Positions 34,725 through 42,108 of a DNA stretch of 64,000 nt are shown piece after piece (the first letter of the stretch is position 1; each line of letters opens with the position of its first letter). Below the pieces are notes generated by a model. The model ran no database searches. It worked only from the letters and a program-made list of their open reading frames with translations, and was not told the origin of the DNA. Origin of the DNA: Caulobacter sp. Root343 (GTDB lineage: Bacteria; Pseudomonadota; Alphaproteobacteria; Caulobacterales; Caulobacteraceae); contig NZ_LMDF01000010.1 of the NCBI RefSeq assembly GCF_001425745.1, positions 62,001 to 126,000 of the forward strand. Reading direction: 5' to 3'. The position numbers and the translations under genes were made by a program.

Positions 34725-36500
34725 TTAGCTCTTGGTCTCGCTGGCGTTAGGTCCTCTATCGACAGTCGCAGATACGCTGATGCCGTCGTCGAAACTGTTC
34801 CACAAGTCTTGAATGAAAATCCGTTGGCCGCGCGACTGCATCGTATAGGGGATAGGGGTGCGCCTTACAGGCTTCGCGGCCTCTTCCTGCACCCGGCATG
34901 CGATCTCGGCGAAGACGGCCGCTCCGGGACCGATCTCATGGCGAAGGCGGATCAGCTGGGGCCAAGTGAATACCACCACGGTCGCGCCCGGGGCGTAACC
35001 AAGGCCTCGGAACCGGGCGTTAGACCGGCCGAGCCCCCATAGCCGGATCATGATAGGCAGCCTTCCCAAGGGAAGCTTGAGCTTCAGTACCTGGCAGAGG
35101 CGTTCAACCCCGTGTTCATCGATCCAGTCTGATACGGTCGCGCCCCATGTTTCGACCTTGTCCACAAAGTTCTTGGCCTTGCTCCGCTGTGTCTTCAGGT
35201 TGCTGGAATCGAAGTCCTGCCATTTGAGCTGGAACAGGACGAGTTCGCCGGTGATGTAGTCCAGGATCGCTGCATCCACGTCGGTGACCACGCGACCAGC
35301 GGATCTCAGTTTCGTCTGGGTGGAGACGCACTGGTAGCGATCCCCTTGGAACAACGCGCAGAGGTCATCCGCCATCCAGGCTTCGTGGTGAGACCGAACG
35401 GCATTCAGCAGAGCCGGAGTTGTCGATTCACGGAGCGCGCGGATGTGACTGAGAGGATTGCGGAAGACGGCGCTGATCGGCATCAGCAAGTAGCCGTCGG
35501 CGATTTCGATCAGCATGGGGAAGCTGGGCGTGTGCTCCTTGAAGAAAAACGGAGCATCGTCGGCGCGGACGGTCACGAGATCCACGACGGCCGCCGCGAG
35601 TGGTTCCGGCGTGCCGATGATCACAAGTTCCGCGATGAGCTCTGGCCTGGTCTTCCAGATGCAAAGGCTCATGGCGAAGTTGACGTCTGGAAAGATCTTC
35701 CGCGCTTCTTCAATGTAGACGATGTGCGCGAGGTAACGGCCTAACAGCATATGCACCGTCGTCACCATGTCGGCGCCGGTACACGCCCCCAACTGCGCGT
35801 CGGGGTGGAGGCCGGCGTCGCCGCGCCATTCGAGCACCGTGTCGGTCAAGAACTTTAGGAAGGCGCTGTCGACGTCGCGGCTGGACGTGTAGCCCACCAT
35901 CGTTCCCTGCGGTAGCTTCCAAGGGAAAACCTGCGTCGCCATTTCCGCGCGGAGCGCAGGGCCGATGTCCGAGTCCGTCGCCAGCCGGCCGGCGGCGAAC
36001 TTCATCTTCAAGTCCAGAACCCGCGCCCGATCGACCTGATCATGGAAGAAATCGGTCTGGACCGCTTCGGATAGAGATAGCTCGATGTCGTCCCCCGACA
36101 TGCGACCATTTACCATGCCGTGACGGATGCGCTCGGCGGTATCCGTCAGCATCACGTAGCGGCCGCACGCGTGCATCAGGTTGAGCACGATATGACGTGT
36201 TTCCTCGGTGCTCGCGGCTGCCGGGATGCCGCTGAAGCGCCCGACCTGCGGCAGGAGCAGGCTAAGCAGGATGTTCCAACCCCGCACGATGAGGTCGAAA
36301 TCGGCCAGGTGAATGTACTCGCCTGGTGGCCGACCCAGGTTCTGCATGACCTGCATATGGTCGAGCGCTCGGCACGCTTCGATCAGCAGGGCCCCACATG
36401 ACCAGTCGGGGTGCTGGCCAACAAACGCAACCACGTCCGCCAGCTCGGCCTCGCCCAGGGCCTGTAGACGGGCTGCGATCTGCTCTTGCGCGCCCTCCAT
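34725..36500 (-). CDS. Large PD-(D/E)XK-like protein, last gene of the modification operon
   Basis: 591 residues, no known family recognised. The first two-thirds are helical and mixed. At about residues 405-430 the pattern VVTDVDAAILDYITGELVLF then QLKWQDF gives Asp-x-Asp...Gln-Leu-Lys, a plausible nuclease core of the PD-(D/E)XK type, with the acidic residue of the second motif replaced by Gln. A basic stretch follows (KTQRSKAKNFVDKVETWG). It lies 44 bases after the GIY-YIG gene on the same strand, so it is probably part of the same transcript as the DNA methyltransferase. A restriction or accessory nuclease role is inference. Confidence 0.6.
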   Translation of the reverse strand: MEGAQEQIAARLQALGEAELADVVAFVGQHPDWSCGALLIEACRALDHMQVMQNLGRPPGEYIHLADFDLIVRGWNILLSLLLPQVGRFSGIPAAASTEETRHIVLNLMHACGRYVMLTDTAERIRHGMVNGRMSGDDIELSLSEAVQTDFFHDQVDRARVLDLKMKFAAGRLATDSDIGPALRAEMATQVFPWKLPQGTMVGYTSSRDVDSAFLKFLTDTVLEWRGDAGLHPDAQLGACTGADMVTTVHMLLGRYLAHIVYIEEARKIFPDVNFAMSLCIWKTRPELIAELVIIGTPEPLAAAVVDLVTVRADDAPFFFKEHTPSFPMLIEIADGYLLMPISAVFRNPLSHIRALRESTTPALLNAVRSHHEAWMADDLCALFQGDRYQCVSTQTKLRSAGRVVTDVDAAILDYITGELVLFQLKWQDFDSSNLKTQRSKAKNFVDKVETWGATVSDWIDEHGVERLCQVLKLKLPLGRLPIMIRLWGLGRSNARFRGLGYAPGATVVVFTWPQLIRLRHEIGPGAAVFAEIACRVQEEAAKPVRRTPIPYTMQSRGQRIFIQDLWNSFDDGISVSATVDRGPNASETKS

Positions 36501-36544
36501 CTACTGCGGCCTCCCAGCGACCTGGGCAAGGGCGTGGTGCTTCT

Positions 36545-37300
36545 TCATGAATCCTCGTCGCCCTCACCCTCCTTCGGCACCGACATCGCCCCTCCGGTGG
36601 CTTCGAAACGTCGTGCAGCCAGCCATTGCAAGCGCTTGGCCTGGGTGAGCATCACGCGGCGAAGCCCGCCCTTCACCTGTCGTTCTGAGATCACCTGGGC
36701 CAGCCGCGAAATGATCAGCGCCCGTCGTGCGATCCGGAAGTCGGGGTGGCCGCGTAGCTCCAGAACACGCTCGGAAACGATGCGGCCGCGGAAGGACGGC
36801 GGCGCCTCAACAAGAAGACCACCGGGCGGTGGGTCCTTCTCATTGAGGATCGCTTTGAACTGGGAGTCGGTGACAGCCTTGGCCGTAATCAACCGCTCAA
36901 GCGCGTCGAGATGCGCGCGAGCCGGCGGGGCCAGTTCCTTGTCCTTGGGATTGACTATCTGGAACTGCGGGAGCGGCCAGACCTCGATCTCGAAGACCTC
37001 GAACGGATCGAGGACCGACATGGCAACGGCGTCAGTGCGCTGGTTGGTTAAGTGACGGCGGATGCGGGTACGCAGCTGCTCGTTGGTCTGGCCGACATAG
37101 ATCGGCTCGCCGTCATAATCGAAGAAGGCATAAACGCCCCAGCGGTAGTGACCCACGAGGGGCTTTGCGCCCGACGGATCGTGCTCGAACGGGGTGTCAA
37201 GGAACTTGGTCAGACAGGCCCGCAGATCGTCAGTCTCGAACGGGGGCCGCTTGATGAAGTCGGGGTTGATCCCGAAGAGAGCGGGACCCGCGTTAAACAC
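36545..37300 (-). CDS. GIY-YIG-family nuclease-like protein
   Basis: 251 residues. The GIY-YIG core is clear: HYRWGVYAFFDYDGEPIYVG, with the G-V-Y and Y-V-G triads, then QTNEQLRTRIRRHL containing the catalytic-position Arg. A later Glu (LERLITAKAVTDSQFKAILN) may serve as the metal ligand. Several type II restriction enzymes paired with C5 methyltransferases, such as Eco29kI, use this fold. Its start overlaps the stop of the neighbouring nuclease-like gene by eight bases. It may be the restriction enzyme of this operon, or one of two. Confidence 0.78.
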   Translation of the reverse strand: MFNAGPALFGINPDFIKRPPFETDDLRACLTKFLDTPFEHDPSGAKPLVGHYRWGVYAFFDYDGEPIYVGQTNEQLRTRIRRHLTNQRTDAVAMSVLDPFEVFEIEVWPLPQFQIVNPKDKELAPPARAHLDALERLITAKAVTDSQFKAILNEKDPPPGGLLVEAPPSFRGRIVSERVLELRGHPDFRIARRALIISRLAQVISERQVKGGLRRVMLTQAKRLQWLAARRFEATGGAMSVPKEGEGDEDS

Positions 37301-38153
37301 GGCGGATCGCCGTCATCTCCGACGCGTGCTGTATCAAGCCTGCCCGCCGGATCGTCGTGCGCCGGAAAAGTTCCTCGCCCTGTTCACCCAGCTCGAAGTC
37401 GACATAGGTGACCTCGTCGTCCGTGCCGCCGAAGGCGTGGTGGAAGGCCGACAACAACTCCACGCCGTAGAGGTCCTGAGCCGGGGCGTACGGGTGGTTG
37501 ACCGATGGAATCTGTCCCGGAAGCACGTAGACGCACGGCGGCGGTGTCGTGAACGGCCCAAGCGTCGTGGTTCGATTCGAAGAAGCCAATGCCGCCAGCT
37601 TCGGACATGGCCGCCCCATGGTCCCGCAAATCATGTCCCAGATTACCAGGCCGTCGACACGCTGGTTGCGGCTAATCATCTCGGCGCTGAGGCGGGTATG
37701 GATCCCAGACCAGGCGTTGCGGCGCGGGTCGGCCCCGCTGTTGGTGCAAAGGCTCCACGTGACGAATTCGTCGGCTTCGGGCGGGCGCTCGAAAATGTTG
37801 GTGTTGGCCCCGTCCAGGCACCCTTTCTGGTCGATCACCGCCAGCCGGCCGCTGTTAAGCCGCACGTAGTAATCGTTCCGCGCCCCGCCCTTGGCCCGGT
37901 CCCAGTCGGCGATAAAGCCGCCGTCCTGCATGTGGTTCAGCACATGCTGCACGAATTCCCGTTTGCCCCGTAGGGTGGCGGAGAACTCGCCACGCAGCTT
38001 CTCGATCGCGCCCCGAAAGATTGGCGAATTATAGAAGTCCGTCTCGTTCAGCCCATGGTCGCCCAGCTTGTGGGCCTGGGTCTTCAGCGCGCCCGCAAAC
38101 CGATCGATCTCGGCGCGAAGCCGAGCATCCTGTTCGCAGGGGATCACGTTCAT
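37293..38153 (-). CDS. Predicted type II restriction endonuclease, PD-(D/E)XK type
   Basis: 286 residues. At residues 94-110, ARNDYYVRLNSGRLAVIDQK has the Asp...Asp-Gln-Lys arrangement of a PD-(D/E)XK nuclease. The rest contains WSGIHTRLSAEMISRNQRVD and a block of Pro-rich loops. The start overlaps the methyltransferase stop by four bases (ATGA), the classic arrangement for a cognate restriction gene. I do not recognise the specificity. Confidence is high for a real gene and moderate for the activity. Confidence 0.65.
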   Translation of the reverse strand: MNVIPCEQDARLRAEIDRFAGALKTQAHKLGDHGLNETDFYNSPIFRGAIEKLRGEFSATLRGKREFVQHVLNHMQDGGFIADWDRAKGGARNDYYVRLNSGRLAVIDQKGCLDGANTNIFERPPEADEFVTWSLCTNSGADPRRNAWSGIHTRLSAEMISRNQRVDGLVIWDMICGTMGRPCPKLAALASSNRTTTLGPFTTPPPCVYVLPGQIPSVNHPYAPAQDLYGVELLSAFHHAFGGTDDEVTYVDFELGEQGEELFRRTTIRRAGLIQHASEMTAIRRV

Positions 38154-39298
38154 GCAGCCGCCTCCTTGGCCTTCGCACCGACGCCCAGCAAGGGTTCGAA
38201 GATATGCTCTGCTAGGTGCCGCACGACGGGCACGGCCACGCCGTCCCCGGTGAGATGATAGGCCTCATTGTAGTTCTTCGGCAGCTTGTAGTCCTTACCA
38301 AGGCCCATCAGGCTGGCGGTTTCGCGAGCCGAGATCAGCCGGCTACGGACCTTCTCGCCGTCGACCACCACAATGACCTGGCGGCTCGAACCGCCGGCGG
38401 GGGTCCGCAGGCATCCGGCGACATCGTCGAACCGGATTTCCGCCCGCTGGACCTTGAAGCCCTTCTCATCGACACGGGTGCGCTTGTAGACACCGCCGAC
38501 CATGCGCCGGCCCGCCCGTTTGGCGGCTTTGACCTTGTCGAGGTTGATCGGCGACATCATCGCCAGCAGCTGCTTGGTCTCGGTCTCGGTGTGCCAGGAG
38601 ACGCTAGTCGGCTTCTCCTCGATTAGGTCGGCGAAGGTGTCGTTGCGGCGAGGCGGTGTGGGGACGTTCCACCAAACCATCTTCTTTAGCGCCGCCTTGC
38701 CTACGCGCTCAAAGGCGCGCTGCAGGGCCGCGGTGTGGAAAGGCTCGATCGGGCCGGACGACAGCAGCGACGGATCAATCTCCACATCGGCCCGCACGCC
38801 GATGACGAAGAGGCGCGGCCGCGACTGCGGCACGAACAGTTGGGCGTTGATGACCAAGGCGCCATAGCGGTAGCCGGCGTCTGCGAAGGTCTTGCAGATC
38901 GCCTCGAAGTCGCTGCCGTTATGCGACGTCAGCGTCCCACAGACGTTTTCCAAGGCGACCATCTTGGGGCCGCGACCTTCGGCGATCAGCGCCTTCACGA
39001 TGTCCCAGAACGGATAAAAAGTACCCGAGCGCTCGCCTTTCAAGCCAGCGCCGCCGCCGGCCAGCGACAGATCCTGACACGGGAACGACCCCCATATCAG
39101 GTCGGCTTGGTCGGGGAGCTGTGAAGTCTTCACCTTGCGAACGTCGCCAACGTGGAGCTCGCCGCCCGTCCCCCAGTTGTCCTGGTAGGTCAGGCCCTTC
39201 TTACCGTCGAAATCGTTGGCGAACAGGCAAGTCCAATCCGGACCCAGGCCCGCCCGGGCCATGCCGCCCCCGGCGAAGAACTCATAGAACTTAGCCAT
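38150..39298 (-). CDS. DNA (cytosine-5) methyltransferase
   Basis: 382 residues from the ATG at 39298 (MAKFYEFFAGGGMARAGLG, motif I). Motif IV GSFPCQDLSLAGGGAGLKGE contains the catalytic Cys74, motif VI VALENVCGTL, motif VIII QSRPRLFVIGVR, and motifs IX-X RLISARETASLMG...GDGVAVPVVRHLAEH. All core motifs are intact, so it should methylate cytosine at C5 in a specific site. It protects host DNA from the nuclease(s) encoded downstream. It overlaps the upstream RHH gene by eight bases. A second Met upstream (39319) is less likely. Confidence 0.95.
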   Translation of the reverse strand: MAKFYEFFAGGGMARAGLGPDWTCLFANDFDGKKGLTYQDNWGTGGELHVGDVRKVKTSQLPDQADLIWGSFPCQDLSLAGGGAGLKGERSGTFYPFWDIVKALIAEGRGPKMVALENVCGTLTSHNGSDFEAICKTFADAGYRYGALVINAQLFVPQSRPRLFVIGVRADVEIDPSLLSSGPIEPFHTAALQRAFERVGKAALKKMVWWNVPTPPRRNDTFADLIEEKPTSVSWHTETETKQLLAMMSPINLDKVKAAKRAGRRMVGGVYKRTRVDEKGFKVQRAEIRFDDVAGCLRTPAGGSSRQVIVVVDGEKVRSRLISARETASLMGLGKDYKLPKNYNEAYHLTGDGVAVPVVRHLAEHIFEPLLGVGAKAKEAAA

Positions 39299-39503
39299 TG
39301 CGACGCTGGCCCTCCCCAAGGCCGTTTTCCGCGCGCGCGCGCGCGAGCTTTTCTTGAATGGCTTCGGTTATCCAAGTGTTACGAGACACCATCCCGGGGC
39401 GCTCGCCCCGCGCTGCGTCGATAGCGTCGAAGGTTTCCCCGGGCAGCCGCAGGTTGATGCGGTCGAGGGTGCGGATACTGGCGGTTTTCGAATCGCTAAT
39501 CAT
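39291..39503 (-). CDS. Ribbon-helix-helix regulator of the modification operon
   Basis: 70 residues from the ATG at 39503. TLDRINLRLPGETFDAIDAA gives the beta strand and first helix, and GMVSRNTWITEAIQEKLARA the turn and second helix of a ribbon-helix-helix protein. It is first in the operon and overlaps the methyltransferase start. Three phased GGCGCC palindromes begin at its start codon. By analogy to restriction-modification controller proteins it probably times expression of the methyltransferase and nuclease; RHH controllers are less usual than helix-turn-helix C proteins. Confidence 0.8.
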   Translation of the reverse strand: MISDSKTASIRTLDRINLRLPGETFDAIDAARGERPGMVSRNTWITEAIQEKLARARAENGLGEGQRRNG

Positions 39504-39531
39504 GGCGCCACACTGGCGCCACAGCGGCGCC
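39504..39531. promoter_or_regulatory. Three GGCGCC palindromes with an 11-bp period
   Basis: GGCGCC occurs at 39504-39509, 39515-39520 and 39526-39531, exactly one helical turn apart, starting next to the RHH start codon and inside the gap between divergent operons. The first two copies have T/A flanks (TGGCGCCA), the third C/G. RHH proteins bind such short, phased repeats cooperatively, so this is a likely autoregulatory operator. Confidence 0.7.
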
Positions 39532-39597
39532 GCGTCGAGTGTTTCCTTTTTGTTCTTTCTTCGCGCGAAGTCAAGAAGCACCGCGCAGGGAGGGATC

Positions 39598-40182
39598 ATG
39601 GCGAGTCAGCACCTCTATGGGCAGCCGATTGTGCGCCAACTCGACATCGATCGGCTTGCCGAGATCAGCGACGAAGACGCTGACGCTGGCGAGGACAACG
39701 GTCTGGAAGGCAATCAGCAGTACCGTGATATCCGTTCCATCGGCTGGGATTTCGTGGCTGAGGCGCTGGCCCGGGAAAAGGCGCTCTTCGAACGCTTCGC
39801 CGCGGCGGAGGACGTCGATGATGAGGCCGAGCGCTATATCGAAGAGATCGAGATGGCCGTCTTTCCCGAGGAAGACTTTTGGGGTCTCGACATCGGCGTC
39901 ATTAGCGCGGTGATGGCGCTGTCCGCCCTGGGCGCTGTGACAGTGAGCAGTTGCAACGCCGGGGGCTTCGGCGGTCACCACGTGGAGCGCTTTCCGCTCG
40001 TGGTCATGTTCCTCCCGCGCACCATTGCAGATGGGGTCTTGGAGATTGCCGAGGCGGCCGATGTCGGTCTCGACATGACCGAAGGTGGCCTTGTGCGGCT
40101 CTATGGTCGCACGGACTTCGACCTGCATCGATTTGGACAGGCGGCGCTAGCTCGTCACCAGGCGCAGGGTCTGCGTCCATGA
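39598..40182 (+). CDS. Acidic hypothetical protein paired with the proteasome-like gene
   Basis: 194 residues from the ATG at 39598, which has an AGGGAGG ribosome binding site. The first 90 residues are very acidic (EISDEDADAGEDN, AEDVDDEAERYIEEIEMAVF). The second half is more globular (GVISAVMALSALGAVTVSSC then NAGGFGGHHVERFPLVVMFL). I do not recognise the family. The stop overlaps the next start by four bases (ATGA), so it is tightly coupled to the Ntn hydrolase and could be its partner, inhibitor or substrate adaptor. Confidence 0.65.
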   Translation: MASQHLYGQPIVRQLDIDRLAEISDEDADAGEDNGLEGNQQYRDIRSIGWDFVAEALAREKALFERFAAAEDVDDEAERYIEEIEMAVFPEEDFWGLDIGVISAVMALSALGAVTVSSCNAGGFGGHHVERFPLVVMFLPRTIADGVLEIAEAADVGLDMTEGGLVRLYGRTDFDLHRFGQAALARHQAQGLRP

Positions 40183-41051
40183 CCCTTCTCGTCTGCCATC
40201 GCGATGCCGGCATGGTGACCTTGTTGGCTGACACGCGCATCTCCGGCGGTCTTGGTGCGCTTACGGATATGGGGCCTAAGATTATGAGCGTGCCCGTAGT
40301 CACGGCGCATGGTTCAGAAATGCCCGAACCGACCGTGCGCGCCACCTTTGGCTTCGCCTATTCGGGTTCAACGCTTGCGGCGATGAGCACGTACGCCTTA
40401 GCGACTACCTGCCTGCAAACCCTTGTGACGCCTGAAGCTCCGCGCGTTCCCTCTGTAGCGGCCGTCGTTGATCTCTTTGCTCGATTGGGCGAGCGATATA
40501 TCCGCGAAGTCCACTCGCTCTTCGATTGCTTCATCGTGGGGCCTGCCGACGATGGTGGTGAGCCAATCGCTTACAGCGTTACAGCTCGAATCCTGGATGG
40601 GCAGCTTACGATTACGTCGCTCGAATTGGACCGGACACGACGCGGTCTGTGGGCGTTGGGATCGGGCGCCAGCGCCTACATGACCTTCGCTCAGTCGCGA
40701 CGGGGCCGGTGGCGGACAATCGTGGAAAGCGTCGAGAGTTTCATCCGCTCCGGTATGGAACCCACAGTAGGAGGGCATCTACAGTCAGGCCGCTGCGACC
40801 CGGAGGGTTTCCAACCATTTATGACCCTCAGCGTCGATCCAGAGGACGGCGCGGTGAGCGCGGCTCTGTTGGGACTGAGCGATGAAGAGCTGGGGTTCGT
40901 CGATGGCCTCGACATTGGCGTCCAAGCTCTAGGACCGCGCTCAGCGTTCCGACCCGGGGCTTTCGCCCGCCGATCTATCGAAGGCCAGGACGCGACGTAC
41001 GTCGGCTACTGGCGTTCCCTCGAGTATGAGGCAGAGGAAGAGGCAGGATGA
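40179..41051 (+). CDS. Stand-alone proteasome-like Ntn hydrolase
   Basis: 290 residues from the ATG at 40179. After removal of Met1, as expected before Thr, numbering gives Thr1, Asp17 (LLADTRIS) and Lys33 (DMGPKI): exactly the catalytic Thr1-Asp17-Lys33 spacing of proteasome beta subunits and HslV. Other fold signals are FGFAYSGSTLAAM and WALGSGASAYMTFA, like the AIGSGS block of proteasomes. No ATPase partner or second subunit type is nearby. It is predicted to be a self-compartmentalised threonine peptidase or a relative such as Anbu. It is coupled to an acidic protein and lies in a defence-like island. Fold call rests on residue spacing, not on a search. Confidence 0.75.
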   Translation: MTLLVCHRDAGMVTLLADTRISGGLGALTDMGPKIMSVPVVTAHGSEMPEPTVRATFGFAYSGSTLAAMSTYALATTCLQTLVTPEAPRVPSVAAVVDLFARLGERYIREVHSLFDCFIVGPADDGGEPIAYSVTARILDGQLTITSLELDRTRRGLWALGSGASAYMTFAQSRRGRWRTIVESVESFIRSGMEPTVGGHLQSGRCDPEGFQPFMTLSVDPEDGAVSAALLGLSDEELGFVDGLDIGVQALGPRSAFRPGAFARRSIEGQDATYVGYWRSLEYEAEEEAG

Positions 41052-41146
41052 CGACCATGTCAGCGCCTCAACGGCACGGTTCTCTATGCCGCCATAATCG
41101 CCACACGGTGTATGCATGCTTGGTAGAGCGCCTGATACTCTGAGAG

Positions 41147-41740
41147 ATGACCTCCCCCTACGACGACTTCCTGCTCGCCGCGAATCCACATGCTTGGCTG
41201 CTCTCCGCTGACGACCTTCATAGGGAGGCTGTCAGCCTCTACGGTCGAAGGGGACGTGAGCAGATCACCCTGACCAGCAAGGCCGGCGCAGTGTCCCGCG
41301 ATGTGGTTGACCGGCCGGCGTTTCTGCTTGCGGGGTTCGCTCTCGAGAACGCGATCAAGGCCTTTCTAGTCTATGAGAACCCTGCCTGGGTTTCGAATGG
41401 GATGCTCGCCCGTACCCTTCGATCCCACAGCCTCAGAGAGCTTCAGTCCAAGTCACGCCTAGTCCCCTACAAGATGCGTCACTTGAACGTGCTGCGTGCG
41501 TTCGAGGACGGGCTCGAATCCTGGTCGCGCTATCCCTGTGGCTTGACGGCGGCTGACACCCGAACGGCAGCGTCGCTTCCAATAGACCTTTGGGCCAAAT
41601 ACCTCCTGCTCATGAGAGCCTATGGCACGCGGATGGTTGATTTGCTGGGTGTTGGATGGAACGGCCCGCATGGATTCCACGCGAGCTGGACGTTCGGCGG
41701 CGGGTTCCTCGAAATGTGTGAGCGACGGAACCGCAAGTGA
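41147..41740 (+). CDS. HEPN-like hypothetical protein
   Basis: 197 residues. FLLAGFALENAIKAFLVYEN and, after a loop, RTLRSHSLRELQSKSRL resemble HEPN-domain proteins, which have an ALE-x2-LK-A helix and a later HxLxxL helix. The canonical R-x4-6-H RNase motif could be RTLRSH, but I cannot align it with certainty. HEPN proteins are often toxins or RNases in defence systems. It starts 95 bases after the proteasome-like gene on the same strand. Confidence 0.55.
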   Translation: MTSPYDDFLLAANPHAWLLSADDLHREAVSLYGRRGREQITLTSKAGAVSRDVVDRPAFLLAGFALENAIKAFLVYENPAWVSNGMLARTLRSHSLRELQSKSRLVPYKMRHLNVLRAFEDGLESWSRYPCGLTAADTRTAASLPIDLWAKYLLLMRAYGTRMVDLLGVGWNGPHGFHASWTFGGGFLEMCERRNRK

Positions 41741-42108
41741 GGTCGTGGCCCAACCCATTTCGAGACCTTCGCGCGCGACGCCGGGAATCAGGTCCGAATG
41801 GAGGACTGCGGGTCCTGGTGGGCGAGGTCGCCGAAGACTTCGAAGACATCCACGCGGTCCCGGCCGATGAGCAGGCGCGCATTTTCGCGCCGGCCGCGCC
41901 TTCGGGCGGTTGAAACGTGACGCCGGCGCGAACGGCGTCGCCTATCCAGTGTCAGGCGTGCCGCCGGTGCCTGCATCGGCGCCTTTCGCCCCAGGACGTT
42001 CGGCCCGCCCCACCAGGAGCGGCATTTGCAGTACCGATGAAACGGCGCGCGTCGACTGCTAGTTCGACTATTCCAGCGAGCTCCGGATCGACTTCTAGGC
42101 GCAGGAGA
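41741..42108. other. Gene-poor gap with a short coding remnant
   Basis: A plus-strand frame at about 41797-41910 reads RVLVGEVAEDFEDIHAVPAD then EQARIFAPAAPSGG before a stop, with no start codon or ribosome binding site. A further fragment (FDYSSELRIDF) precedes a stop near 42098. Third positions are G/C-rich as in real genes here. This is probably the decayed remains of a gene. Nothing else is visible between the HEPN-like gene and the convergent E1-like gene. Confidence 0.3.
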
